Source: an uncultured Acetatifactor sp. (GTDB taxonomy: Bacteria; Bacillota; Clostridia; Lachnospirales; Lachnospiraceae). From it: DNA of 64,000 nucleotides. The position numbers and the translations under genes were made by a program. Under the pieces are notes generated by a model, which saw only the letters and a program-made list of their open reading frames with translations, ran no database searches and was not told where the DNA came from. Of this stretch, positions 24,305 through 32,640 are shown piece after piece. The stretch is from assembly GCA_910584375.1 (NCBI GenBank), contig CAJUAH010000018.1, positions 1-64,000 on the forward strand, given 5' to 3'. Numbering within the stretch: position 1 is the first letter of the stretch; each line of letters starts with the position of its first letter.

Positions 24305-24736
24305 ATGGACAGAACGTTTGAGGAAAGACTGGCGGAGATACAGAGCAAAATGATCCTGGCATGTATGGATTACGCCGATAACAGGGCGGAGCGTGTGTAT
24401 ATATACGCGTCCCGCGAGGGCCGCTGCACCAGCGCCCACTTTTTCTTTAAGGTCAATGGGCGGGTGGTAGACAGGAACGAGCCGGGAGAGGGCTATGACG
24501 TTTCAGAGGATCGTCAGTCGGCCTGCCTTGGCAAATTGAGAGCATGTATACGTGAGGCGGATCACGTATGCAAGGAGTACGGCAAAGATATGCCCACAGA
24601 GATGAAGATCGTATACAATGCTGAAAACGATAAGACAGATATTGCATATAGATACGATCTTGTGTATTCCAATAAAAGGAACAAGTCGGATTGTGACGTA
24701 GCGGAAGAATGGTTCGAGGAAATGCAGAAAGCGTGA
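24305..24736 (+). CDS. YezG/DUF600-like immunity protein, copy 2 (tandem paralogue)
   Basis: This second 143-residue copy is identical to the first over its first 30 residues and its ribosome binding region. It diverges most in the middle (VVDRNEPGEGYDVSEDRQSACLGK versus the first copy's sequence) and is similar again at the end (TEMKIVYNAENDKTDIAYRYD). The unit period is 525 bases. Middle-region divergence with conserved ends is typical of immunity arrays that track different toxins. Confidence 0.6.
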   Translation: MDRTFEERLAEIQSKMILACMDYADNRAERVYIYASREGRCTSAHFFFKVNGRVVDRNEPGEGYDVSEDRQSACLGKLRACIREADHVCKEYGKDMPTEMKIVYNAENDKTDIAYRYDLVYSNKRNKSDCDVAEEWFEEMQKA

Positions 24737-24778
24737 TAAAGAGGTTTCCCGCCGGTACGGCGGAATCTTCTGATATGG

Positions 24779-24806
24779 TGGCGCCCCGGCGGGGGCGCCA
24801 TTTTTC
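24779..24806 (+). terminator. Intrinsic terminator after the immunity-like genes
   Basis: TGGCGCCCC and GGGGGCGCCA form a very stable hairpin with a GGC loop, followed by TTTTT. Confidence 0.85.
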
Positions 24807-24943
24807 TGCGCGCCTTGCGCATAAGAATAACCTCTTGATTATTGCGCGGGCAGGGCTTATAATATTGCGTATGAAGGAAGCTATGGCAGGCCGATGGGAA
24901 ATATGCGCCTGACCGGATGCCCGATAGATATGGAGAGGTATGG

Positions 24944-25153
24944 ATGGCAGATAAAATAACAGTCGGTTGCTTACGGGAAGACCTGGCGGCATGTCCGGGC
25001 TGCGGCAGCAGAAATATTGTGGGAAAAGACAGGGAATATTGTCACTGCGGCCAGTGCGGTCAGGCTCTGGAGATTCGCCTGGTCAACAAGGTGGCGGCAG
25101 CCGGGGAAGAGACCGGGGGGCAGAAGGAATTTGAACAGATGTCCCTGTTCTGA
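24944..25153 (+). CDS. Small zinc-ribbon protein
   Basis: This 69-residue protein has the cysteine pairs CPGC (about residue 16) and CHCGQC (about residue 36), forming a zinc ribbon, and ends with FEQMSLF. The start ATG 24944 has GGAGAGG upstream; an in-frame ATG at 24917 is an alternative. It lies 24 bases before the glycerol-phosphate dehydrogenase-like gene and is probably cotranscribed with it. Function unknown. Confidence 0.6.
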   Translation: MADKITVGCLREDLAACPGCGSRNIVGKDREYCHCGQCGQALEIRLVNKVAAAGEETGGQKEFEQMSLF

Positions 25154-25177
25154 GCGGCATAATGAAGGAGAGAGTAT

Positions 25178-26239
25178 ATGGCACAGACAGGTAAAAGTAT
25201 TGCGATACCGTCGATCTTGAAAGTGGGGAAGGGCGCGCTGGACAATATCGGCGGTTATCTGCGGGAAGAGAATTTTAAAACTGCGGTGATCTATTTCGGA
25301 AACGGTCTGATCGAACTGTTTGGCGTAAAGGTCATGGATTCCCTGAAGGAGACTGGCATAGAGGTGCTGGAGTACCGGGAGATCGACACCGTATGCATCG
25401 ACGATATTGTGGAGATGGCGTTTACGCTGCCCAATCATGTGCAGACGGTCATCTCCATCGGCGGGGGCAAGGTGATCGACGCGGGGAAATACGCGGCGTT
25501 TCTGAGGGGGCTGCCCTTTATCAGCGTTCCCACTTCCAGCTCCAGCGACGGTTTTTCCAGCGCCAGCGCATCCCTGATCGTGGAGGGCAGGCGTACCTCC
25601 GTACCGGCCAGGCTGGCCCACGGCATTATCGTGGACACGGAAGTGATTCGCACGGCCCCGGAGCGGTTTATCTATTCCGGGATTGGCGATATGGTGTCCA
25701 AGATCACGGCGCTGTACGACTGGCTGTTCGAGGCTCAGGCGGGCTATACCCAGATCAATGATTTCGCGGTGATGATCGCCAAGAAGGCGGTGAACAGCTT
25801 TGTGCGGACGCCTTTTCAGAGCATCCAGGAAGAACTGTTTTTGAAGGAGCTGCTGGATTCCCTGGCCATGAGCGGCATCGCCAACGAGATCGCTGGCAGC
25901 AGCGCTCCCACCAGCGGCAGCGAGCACCTGATTTCCCATGCGCTGGATAAGCTGCTGGAGCAGCCCCAGCTCCACGGTATCCAGGTGGGGATCGCCACTT
26001 ATCTGATGGCCAGGGTGCAGCAGCATCGCTACGCCCGGGTCAACACGATCTTTACCGACACCGGATTCTGGAAATATGTGGAGACCCTGGGGATGAGAAA
26101 GGAAGATTTTTCCAGAGCCATAGATATGGCGCCTTCCATCAAACCTCACAGGCATACCTATCTGCATGAGCAGCAGTATCGGGAGCAGGCGAAACGTCTG
26201 CTGACAGAGGATGATATATTAAACAGGATCTTGATCTGA
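25178..26239 (+). CDS. egsA: sn-Glycerol-1-phosphate dehydrogenase-like protein (AraM/EgsA family)
   Basis: The 353-residue protein belongs to the iron-type alcohol dehydrogenase superfamily, glycerol-1-phosphate branch. It has the nucleotide-binding loop SIGGGKVIDAGKYAAF (about residues 93-108), PTSSSSDGFSSASASL and the metal-site region SGIGDMVSKITALYDW, with further His ligands in GSEHLISHALD and probably the later His cluster. The reaction would be NAD(P)H-dependent reduction of dihydroxyacetone phosphate to sn-glycerol-1-phosphate, as in archaea and in Bacillus AraM. ATG 25178 follows AAGGAGAG. Confidence 0.8.
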   Translation: MAQTGKSIAIPSILKVGKGALDNIGGYLREENFKTAVIYFGNGLIELFGVKVMDSLKETGIEVLEYREIDTVCIDDIVEMAFTLPNHVQTVISIGGGKVIDAGKYAAFLRGLPFISVPTSSSSDGFSSASASLIVEGRRTSVPARLAHGIIVDTEVIRTAPERFIYSGIGDMVSKITALYDWLFEAQAGYTQINDFAVMIAKKAVNSFVRTPFQSIQEELFLKELLDSLAMSGIANEIAGSSAPTSGSEHLISHALDKLLEQPQLHGIQVGIATYLMARVQQHRYARVNTIFTDTGFWKYVETLGMRKEDFSRAIDMAPSIKPHRHTYLHEQQYREQAKRLLTEDDILNRILI

Positions 26240-26246
26240 CAGGGGG

Positions 26247-27893
26247 GTGAATGTTCTGAAAGTACTCAAAAGAATATTCTATGGATTTTGCATATTGGTG
26301 ATTCTGCTCTGCGCCCTGATGGTGGGACTGGCGTTTTCGCCTTCAGCCACGGAAAAACTGGCGGATATCCTGTACGGGGAGAACCGGGGCGATGGGATCG
26401 TGGATGTGATCGACAAGCCTGACCTCCGACCGGACGGGTCACAGGAGCAGGAACCCGGAGAGTCAGGGGAACCGGAGGAGACGCCTCAGCCCACCATAGC
26501 GCCGGAGCATATGGACGGTCCGCTGGTCTGGGAACCCCGCCCTACCCCGGCGCCCGTTTATACGTCTGCGCCGGACAGCAGTCCCGTTCCTGACGTAAAC
26601 GGAATGGTGATCAATATATACGCGGTGAAAAACGGCGCGGTGGCGCCGCCGATTACCAGCTATGTGATCCCCTCCGGCGACTCGGTGGAGGCCCCCAAGG
26701 AGCTGGCTGACAGAGCCGGGTATACTCCGGTGGAGGAAAAGACGGAGGAGTTGAGCGCCGAGGAGGCCGACAAGCTCAGAAAAGAGCTCACGCTGGGAGA
26801 TACCGGCACGGCGCTGTATTTTGATCCCCTCTATTATCCCTATTACTATCTGCTGGACGAGACGGGGCAAACCCTGTATCGGCAGATTTACGCCAATGCC
26901 AACGGTATGATCAAAACATTCATGCCCTGTCAGGATATCACGATAAATGCGTTAAAGACTGTGTTTGAGGCGGTTTACAACGATCATCCCGAGTTGTTCT
27001 GGCTGGAGACCGGATACAGCTGCCGGTACAGCCGCAGCGGCAAGTGCGTGGAGATCACATTGCAGTACAGTGTGGAGGCCGCGGAACTGGCGGAGTTCCG
27101 ATCCACATTCGACACGCAGGTGAACCGGATCCTGAACCAGGCATGGAATCTGGCCGATGACTATGAGAAGGAAAAATATGTCCACAACAGGCTGCTGGAT
27201 CTGGTGCAATACCAGAGCGGCGCGCCCATGAGCCAGAGCGCTTACAGCGCGCTGGTAAACGGAAAGACGGTCTGCGCGGGATATTCCAGGGCATTCCAGT
27301 ATCTGATGCAGCAGTTGGGCATCCCCTGCTATTACTGCACGGGCTACTCCGGGGAGAACCATGCGTGGAATATCGTCTATCTCTATGGAGAGTATTACAA
27401 TGTGGATCTGACCTGGGACGACACGGAACCGGCCACTTTTGATTTTTTCAACAAGACGGACGAGGACTATGCCCCAACCCATGTGCGCAGAGGGCTGGCG
27501 CAGAAACTTCCGGCATGCGAGGGGAAGAGCTACCGGAATCTGGAGGAGAAACCGGACGCCGCTGCGCCTACGCCCACACCGTCTCCCCAGGCGACGCCCG
27601 CGCCCACCGGCGCGCCGGACAATCCGATGATATCGGCGGAGCTGGAGGAGTATTACCGGGATTGCGGCCAGAAGATCATCGACAACGGACTGGGAAGTTT
27701 CAGCTTTGTGCAGGAGATCGATGCCGGGCTGTGGCAGGAGTTATGGAATGCCTATAACAATGGCAATATATCGGACAGCTTTTTGATTAGAGCCTTGAAC
27801 CGCTTAGGCGGCAGTTCCTGCAGCGTACAGATACAGTGCAGAGTGGCGGAGAACGGCGGATACCGTCTCACCCATACGGTTTATATACAATAG
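26247..27893 (+). CDS. Membrane-anchored transglutaminase-like protein
   Basis: The 548-residue protein has one N-terminal membrane helix (FYGFCILVILLCALMVGLAF), a Pro/Glu-rich linker and a transglutaminase-like domain. The catalytic Cys is in GKTVCAGYSRAF (about residue 347), the His in ENHAWNIV and the Asp in YYNVDLTWDD. A second Pro/Thr-rich linker precedes a C-terminal domain. It is likely extracytoplasmic and may act as a protease or cross-linking enzyme at the wall. GTG 26247 follows AGGGGG and overlaps no gene. A related protein occurs at 36568. Confidence 0.82.
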   Translation: MNVLKVLKRIFYGFCILVILLCALMVGLAFSPSATEKLADILYGENRGDGIVDVIDKPDLRPDGSQEQEPGESGEPEETPQPTIAPEHMDGPLVWEPRPTPAPVYTSAPDSSPVPDVNGMVINIYAVKNGAVAPPITSYVIPSGDSVEAPKELADRAGYTPVEEKTEELSAEEADKLRKELTLGDTGTALYFDPLYYPYYYLLDETGQTLYRQIYANANGMIKTFMPCQDITINALKTVFEAVYNDHPELFWLETGYSCRYSRSGKCVEITLQYSVEAAELAEFRSTFDTQVNRILNQAWNLADDYEKEKYVHNRLLDLVQYQSGAPMSQSAYSALVNGKTVCAGYSRAFQYLMQQLGIPCYYCTGYSGENHAWNIVYLYGEYYNVDLTWDDTEPATFDFFNKTDEDYAPTHVRRGLAQKLPACEGKSYRNLEEKPDAAAPTPTPSPQATPAPTGAPDNPMISAELEEYYRDCGQKIIDNGLGSFSFVQEIDAGLWQELWNAYNNGNISDSFLIRALNRLGGSSCSVQIQCRVAENGGYRLTHTVYIQ

Positions 27894-27930
27894 CATATGC
27901 GCATATGATCGGCAGAGAGCGGCCGGGCTG

Positions 27931-27985
27931 TACCGGCCTCCGGGAGATCAGATCCAGAATCTGATTCCAGGGGGCCGGTATTTTT
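27931..27985 (+). terminator. Intrinsic terminator between transglutaminase gene and spoIIIA operon
   Basis: TACCGGCC pairs with GGCCGGTA, with an inner AGATCAGAT/ATCTGAT pairing. The long hairpin is followed by TTTTT. Confidence 0.75.
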
Positions 27986-27996
27986 GTGGCTGACAG

Positions 27997-28024
27997 GCAT
28001 ATCTTACTTGTCCCATCATATATT
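27997..28024 (+). promoter_or_regulatory. Candidate sigma-E promoter of the spoIIIA operon
   Basis: GCATAT at 27997-28002 and CATATATT at 28017-28024 are 14 bases apart, matching the known mother-cell sigma-E pattern (ATA-rich -35, CATAYAHT -10). It lies right after the terminator and just ahead of spoIIIAA, leaving a short leader. Confidence 0.5.
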
Positions 28025-28043
28025 GAGATAGGGAGGTGCAGGC

Positions 28044-29027
28044 ATGAATACAAATCTGGCGGATATTTTTCCCACGACATACCGAGACCGTTTCAGGACT
28101 GCCGCCGGGCGTGGGGAGCAGGTCAGCGAGATCCGGCTGCGCATATCCAGGCCGGCCATTTTGATGGAGGGCGACCGGGAGTATTTTTTGCGGGACGACG
28201 GAGTGTATACGAAACATATGGAGCAGGCATGGCATCCCGACAGACAGGCTTTGGAGGAGATACTCAGCCATCTGTGCCAGTATTCCCTGTATGCGTATGA
28301 AGACGAACTGCGGCAGGGATATATCACTATAGAGGGGGGACATCGGGTGGGCGTGGTGGGACAGGCGGTGCAGGAGAGCGTGGGAGCCATCCGCACGATC
28401 AAGCATATCTCCGCCCTGAACATCCGTATAGCCCATCAGGTGCTGGGAGCTGCCGATCCGGTGCTTCCCTATATCTATAAGGGCGGCAGTCTGTACAATA
28501 CGTTGATCGTATCTCCTCCCGGTTGCGGCAAGACCACGCTGCTGCGGGATATGGTGAGACAGATCTCCGGAGGCAATGCCTACGGACCGGCCCGGACAGT
28601 GGGGGTGGTGGACGAGCGCTCCGAGATAGCAGGCTGCTATATGGGACAGCCGCAGAACGATCTGGGGCCCCGCAGCGATGTGCTGGATGCCTGCCCCAAG
28701 GCACTGGGTATGATGATGTTGCTGCGCAGCATGTCGCCCGCGGTGCTGGCGGTGGATGAGCTGGGCAGCGGCGAGGAGGTGCGGGCAGTGCGGATGGCTG
28801 CCTCCTGCGGCGTCAGTCTGATGGCTACCGTACACGGTATGGACATGCAGGACGCGCAGGCGAAACCGGGAATGGGAGAACTGTTGGCGGAGGGTATATT
28901 TACCTGTATGCTGGTGCTGAAACGGGACAGGCAGGGGCGCTGCCGGGTGCGGCAGATATTCCATCGCAGACGGATGGACGGCATATGGGAGGAGGTGGCG
29001 AGAGATGATGCGGCTGGCTGGCTTTAG
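28044..29027 (+). CDS. spoIIIAA: Stage III sporulation protein AA, ATPase
   Basis: The 327-residue ATPase has Walker A SPPGCGKTTLLRD (about residues 158-170), GVVDERSEIAGC, and the Walker B region SPAVLAVDELGSGEE. SpoIIIAA is a secretion-type ATPase on the mother-cell side of the SpoIIIA-SpoIIQ channel that feeds the forespore after engulfment. ATG 28044 follows GGGAGGTG, and the 3' end overlaps spoIIIAB. All eight genes follow in the canonical order, so the assignment is firm. Confidence 0.97.
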   Translation: MNTNLADIFPTTYRDRFRTAAGRGEQVSEIRLRISRPAILMEGDREYFLRDDGVYTKHMEQAWHPDRQALEEILSHLCQYSLYAYEDELRQGYITIEGGHRVGVVGQAVQESVGAIRTIKHISALNIRIAHQVLGAADPVLPYIYKGGSLYNTLIVSPPGCGKTTLLRDMVRQISGGNAYGPARTVGVVDERSEIAGCYMGQPQNDLGPRSDVLDACPKALGMMMLLRSMSPAVLAVDELGSGEEVRAVRMAASCGVSLMATVHGMDMQDAQAKPGMGELLAEGIFTCMLVLKRDRQGRCRVRQIFHRRRMDGIWEEVARDDAAGWL

Positions 29028-29526
29028 CATGATCGGTTTTAGCTGCTGTGGCCTGGGTGTATGGTATGCCTGGCAGCTCAGGCAGCGTGTGGATCATCTG
29101 CATGACATGAACCGTATCATGGAGCTGCTGGTGAGTCTGCTGCAATACGGCAAGAGCACTTTGCCGGAGTGCTGCCGCCAGCTGGCCACCCGGACGGAGG
29201 AGCCGTACAGCAGGGCCTTTGCGGAAGTATACCGACAAATGACGGAAAATAAGGGGAACAGCTTTGCCACGGTATACGGGGAGATCATGGGAAGAACGCT
29301 CAAGGAGATCGGCGCGCTGAAAGAACAGGATCGGGAGATTTTTCTGCAATGCGTTCTCCAGCAGGGCTGCGGCGATACGGAGACGGGGATCCGGCTGCTC
29401 AAACGGCAGCAGGAACTGCTGCGGGAGCGGATCACAGGACTGGAGGCGGAAAACCGGGAGAAGAGCCGTATGGCCGTGGGGCTGGGAACGCTGGGCGGGC
29501 TCCTGCTCATCATCATACTGCTGTAG
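29005..29526 (+). CDS. spoIIIAB: Stage III sporulation protein AB
   Basis: This 173-residue protein has an N-terminal membrane helix (MIGFSCCGLGVWYAW), a helical cytoplasmic domain (LLVSLLQYGKSTLPECC, EQDREIFLQ) and a C-terminal helix ending LGGLLLIIILL. This is the usual SpoIIIAB layout, related to type II secretion F proteins. It starts inside the 3' end of spoIIIAA, indicating coupled translation. Confidence 0.93.
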   Translation: MMRLAGFSMIGFSCCGLGVWYAWQLRQRVDHLHDMNRIMELLVSLLQYGKSTLPECCRQLATRTEEPYSRAFAEVYRQMTENKGNSFATVYGEIMGRTLKEIGALKEQDREIFLQCVLQQGCGDTETGIRLLKRQQELLRERITGLEAENREKSRMAVGLGTLGGLLLIIILL

Positions 29527-29590
29527 CGGCGGGAAAACAAAATGACGCGATACCGCAGGCAGGCGGCGCGGGAACGAGGAAAGAGTGGGT

Positions 29591-29788
29591 ATGGGTGTGA
29601 GTCTGATATTTAAAATTGCGGCAGTGGGAATACTGGTAACAATATTGAGTCAGGTACTCAAGCATAGCGGCAGGGAAGAACATGCCTTTCTCATCAGCCT
29701 TGCGGGGCTGATTCTGGTGCTGACCTGGATCGTTCCCTATATCTATGAGCTGTTCACCACGATACAGTCTCTGTTCGACCTTACATAA
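29591..29788 (+). CDS. spoIIIAC: Stage III sporulation protein AC
   Basis: This 65-residue protein has two membrane helices separated by KHSGREEHAFLI, the typical SpoIIIAC sequence. ATG 29591 is chosen; an in-frame GTG at 29585 is possible. It is part of the mother-cell membrane channel complex. Confidence 0.93.
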   Translation: MGVSLIFKIAAVGILVTILSQVLKHSGREEHAFLISLAGLILVLTWIVPYIYELFTTIQSLFDLT

Positions 29789-29817
29789 CGGATGGTTTTA
29801 TATAGGAGTGTTGATCT

Positions 29818-30207
29818 ATGTCAGAACTTATCAAAATAGGTATATTGGGGATTCTGGGAGTCATGGTGGCTCTGCAGTTTAAGACCACACGGCCTGAATA
29901 TGGAGTCTATATGGGGCTGGTAATCAGCATACTGATATTTGCCTACGCGGTGCGTCAGTTCTCCGCCGTGCTGGAAAGATTTGCGCTGATACGCCAGTTT
30001 CTTGGCAGCAGTCAGAGTTATCTGACGATTTTGCTGAAGATAACGGGTGTTACATACATCTGCGAGTTCAGCGCGGGGATCTGTAAGGATGCGGGATACG
30101 GGGCGGTGGCGGAGCAGATCGAGATATTGGGCAAGCTGTCGGTGATGTTTGCCGGACTGCCTATTCTGCTGGCGGTGATGGAACAGATACAGGGTTTTAT
30201 GCGCTGA
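29818..30207 (+). CDS. spoIIIAD: Stage III sporulation protein AD
   Basis: The 129-residue protein has four hydrophobic segments and the SpoIIIAD hallmark ITGVTYICEFSAGICKDAGY. ATG 29818 lies 29 bases after spoIIIAC. It is a membrane component of the SpoIIIA complex; AC and AD are distantly related to each other. Confidence 0.95.
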   Translation: MSELIKIGILGILGVMVALQFKTTRPEYGVYMGLVISILIFAYAVRQFSAVLERFALIRQFLGSSQSYLTILLKITGVTYICEFSAGICKDAGYGAVAEQIEILGKLSVMFAGLPILLAVMEQIQGFMR

Positions 30208-30277
30208 AACTGCGTGGCGAAACGGATGTGCATGCGGTAGTTCTGGATGGCAACGGTTGTGCGGGAGCGAGGAGAAC

Positions 30278-31339
30278 ATGGAAGGACTGGATATGATATG
30301 GCAGGAATATGGGCTGGATCAGTTGCAGCAGGGGCTGTCCGAGCTGTTTCCGGGAAATGCGTTCTCCCTGCGGCAGGTTTTTTCCCAGATTATGCAAGGG
30401 GATGTTTTGGGAGCGATCCGGGACGTCTTAAACGCGATGCTGGGGGATATGAGGGGACAGCTGGCGGGTATGCGCAATGTGCTGCTGTGGCTGGTGCTGC
30501 TGGGACTGGTGTCGGCGCTGATGAGCCATTTCATGGAGATATTTGACAAGCACCAGATCGCGGATATCAGCTTTTATTTTATGTATCTGCTGTTGACGGC
30601 GGTGCTGCTCGCCTGTTTCGGACAGACGGTACAGGTGGCGTCGGATACCATGGAAAATATACTGGTGTTTATCCGGCTGCTGGTGCCTACCTATCTGCTG
30701 GCGGTGGGGGTGGCCAGCGGAACCGCCACCGCGGGCGCCAGCTATCAGCTGGTGGTGCTGTTGATCTACGGAGTGGAGCAGCTGCTGGTGGGGGGACTGC
30801 TGCCTTTTATATACAGTTATGTTTTGCTGGCGGTGGTCAACGGCGTGTGGATCGAGGAAAAGCTGGCCCTGCTGATGGAATTGCTGGAAAAGGCCATCAA
30901 GGCAGTCCTTAAAGCGACCATCGGCGTGGTGACGGGAATCAGTGTCTTCCAATCAGTGATAACACCTGTTATAGACACGGCAAAGACCTCGACAATACAG
31001 AAAGTCGTGTCGGCAATTCCAGGGATCGGCGGCGCGGCGGACAGTATGGCATCGCTGGTGATCGGCTCGGCCGTGGTGATTAAGAACAGTATCGGCGTAG
31101 TGCTGTTGATTTTGCTGGTGAGCATGTGTATGGCTCCGCTTTTGCAGATCCTGCTCACGGCCTGCTGTCTGAAACTGGCGGCGGCGGTCATGGGCATCGT
31201 CAGCGACAAGCGGATCACAACCTGTACCAACAAGGTGGGCGAGGGCAGTATGATGTTGCTGCGGGTCACAGGTACGGCGCTGCTATTGTTTTTGATCTGT
31301 ATAGCCGTCGTGGCGGTCTCCACCAACCACGGACTGTAA
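30278..31339 (+). CDS. spoIIIAE: Stage III sporulation protein AE
   Basis: The 353-residue multi-spanning protein carries typical SpoIIIAE segments, such as GTATAGASYQLVVLLIYGVEQ, and IGVVTGISVFQSVITPVIDT. ATG 30278 follows GAGGAG; the frame opens at 30257. No clear N-terminal signal sequence is seen, whereas characterised SpoIIIAE proteins of about 400 residues have one, so this version is short at the N-terminus. Confidence 0.95.
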   Translation: MEGLDMIWQEYGLDQLQQGLSELFPGNAFSLRQVFSQIMQGDVLGAIRDVLNAMLGDMRGQLAGMRNVLLWLVLLGLVSALMSHFMEIFDKHQIADISFYFMYLLLTAVLLACFGQTVQVASDTMENILVFIRLLVPTYLLAVGVASGTATAGASYQLVVLLIYGVEQLLVGGLLPFIYSYVLLAVVNGVWIEEKLALLMELLEKAIKAVLKATIGVVTGISVFQSVITPVIDTAKTSTIQKVVSAIPGIGGAADSMASLVIGSAVVIKNSIGVVLLILLVSMCMAPLLQILLTACCLKLAAAVMGIVSDKRITTCTNKVGEGSMMLLRVTGTALLLFLICIAVVAVSTNHGL

Positions 31340-31365
31340 AAGGAAGGTCTGATAAGGGGGAAAAT

Positions 31366-31914
31366 ATGTTGGACGCGTTGCTGGGAAGTATACGGCAGAT
31401 GAGCGTATTTATGATATGCGCCCAGGCTTTGATTCATTTTAAGCCCAAGGGCTCCTATGAGAAATATCTGAAACTGCTGGTGGGCGCTATGATTCTGGTA
31501 CAGCTTTTGGGGCCGATACAGGCGCTGTTGTCCGGCGGCGGACAGAGTCTGGAGGAACGAATCGCGTTTTACAGCAGTTCTTTTGAGCAGGGACTGGGGG
31601 AGGCGGCGCTGGAGGAATACCGGGTGGAGCAGATACGCCGACAGCTTTTGACGTCACAGATCCAGACGCAGATGGAGAACTGGGACATAGGGACAGGGAG
31701 CGAAGCGGGGGAGATTGACGTTCCCGGCCAGAGCACGGAGAGCGGAGCGGGGGAGACGGAGGGCCTGGGCCAGGGGACGGATGGCGTAGGGAGAGAAACG
31801 GGATCCTCCGGGCCAGGGACGGATGGAGACGAGAGAGAGGCGGACGCATCAGGGCAGGGGACGGTGGAGGAAGTGCGGGTACAGATCGATCCTGTGGTTG
31901 TGGAATTGCCGTAA
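31366..31914 (+). CDS. spoIIIAF: Stage III sporulation protein AF, with extended repetitive tail
   Basis: The 182-residue protein has two N-terminal membrane helices (SVFMICAQALIHF, LLVGAMILVQLLGPI) typical of SpoIIIAF. The soluble part contains a Gly/Glu-rich degenerate repeat region (residues about 115-165) with units like GQGTDGVGRETG before the conserved C-terminal VRVQIDPVVVEL strand. The repeat linker is unusual for the family. ATG 31366 follows AAGGGGG. Confidence 0.92.
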   Translation: MLDALLGSIRQMSVFMICAQALIHFKPKGSYEKYLKLLVGAMILVQLLGPIQALLSGGGQSLEERIAFYSSSFEQGLGEAALEEYRVEQIRRQLLTSQIQTQMENWDIGTGSEAGEIDVPGQSTESGAGETEGLGQGTDGVGRETGSSGPGTDGDEREADASGQGTVEEVRVQIDPVVVELP

Positions 31915-31965
31915 ATGTCCTGAAGGCAGTCAGACAGGATAAAGTGACGCTGATGTGAGGTGGAT

Positions 31966-32586
31966 ATGGAGGAAAAGATTAAGGGCAGGATGGCCAAATG
32001 GCTGAAGAAAGACAATTTGCTGATTCTGCTGCTGGCCGGTGTGCTGCTGGTTGTGATCGCGCTGCCCACAGAGAAAAGCAGCGGGGGGCGGGGAAATATG
32101 GCGCAGAGCGGGGAAAGCGGGGGCAACGCGGTTCAGGATTCGTCTATGTCCGGCGCGGAGGTTTCCGATACGGAGGAGTACGCAGCTTATCTGGAGAGAC
32201 GGCTGGAGGGTACTCTCTCCCAGGTCAGCGGCGTGGGCGAAGTCCGGGTGATGATCACGCTGGAGGCGACGCGGGAGCTGGTGTTGGAGAAAGATCGGGA
32301 GACCCAGAACAACAGCACCACCGAGGAGGACAGTCAGGGCGGCAGCCGCTTTTCCCAGCAGATCAGCCAGTCGGAGAGCACGGTGTATCACAGTTCCGGC
32401 AACAGTGAGCCGTATGTGGTCAAAACGCTGCTGCCCCGCGTGGAGGGGGTAGTGGTGGTGGCCCAGGGGGCCGGAACAGGTAATATCAACAGAACGATTA
32501 CGGATATGGTGCAGGCGCTTTTTAACGTGGAGGCGCATAAGGTAAAGGTGGTGAAAATGGACGACGGTGTGAATATATCCGAATAA
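31966..32586 (+). CDS. spoIIIAG: Stage III sporulation protein AG
   Basis: The 206-residue protein has an N-terminal membrane helix (NLLILLLAGVLLVVIAL) and a ring-forming RBM-like domain with LEGTLSQVSGVGEVRVMITLEA and LLPRVEGVVVVAQGAG. In characterised systems SpoIIIAG forms a ring in the intermembrane space. ATG 31966 follows GAGGTGG. Confidence 0.95.
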   Translation: MEEKIKGRMAKWLKKDNLLILLLAGVLLVVIALPTEKSSGGRGNMAQSGESGGNAVQDSSMSGAEVSDTEEYAAYLERRLEGTLSQVSGVGEVRVMITLEATRELVLEKDRETQNNSTTEEDSQGGSRFSQQISQSESTVYHSSGNSEPYVVKTLLPRVEGVVVVAQGAGTGNINRTITDMVQALFNVEAHKVKVVKMDDGVNISE

Positions 32587-32640
32587 GCCCTCATACAATG
32601 AACTAGTAAAAAGAAGAGAGCATAGAAAAGGGAGAAAAGT

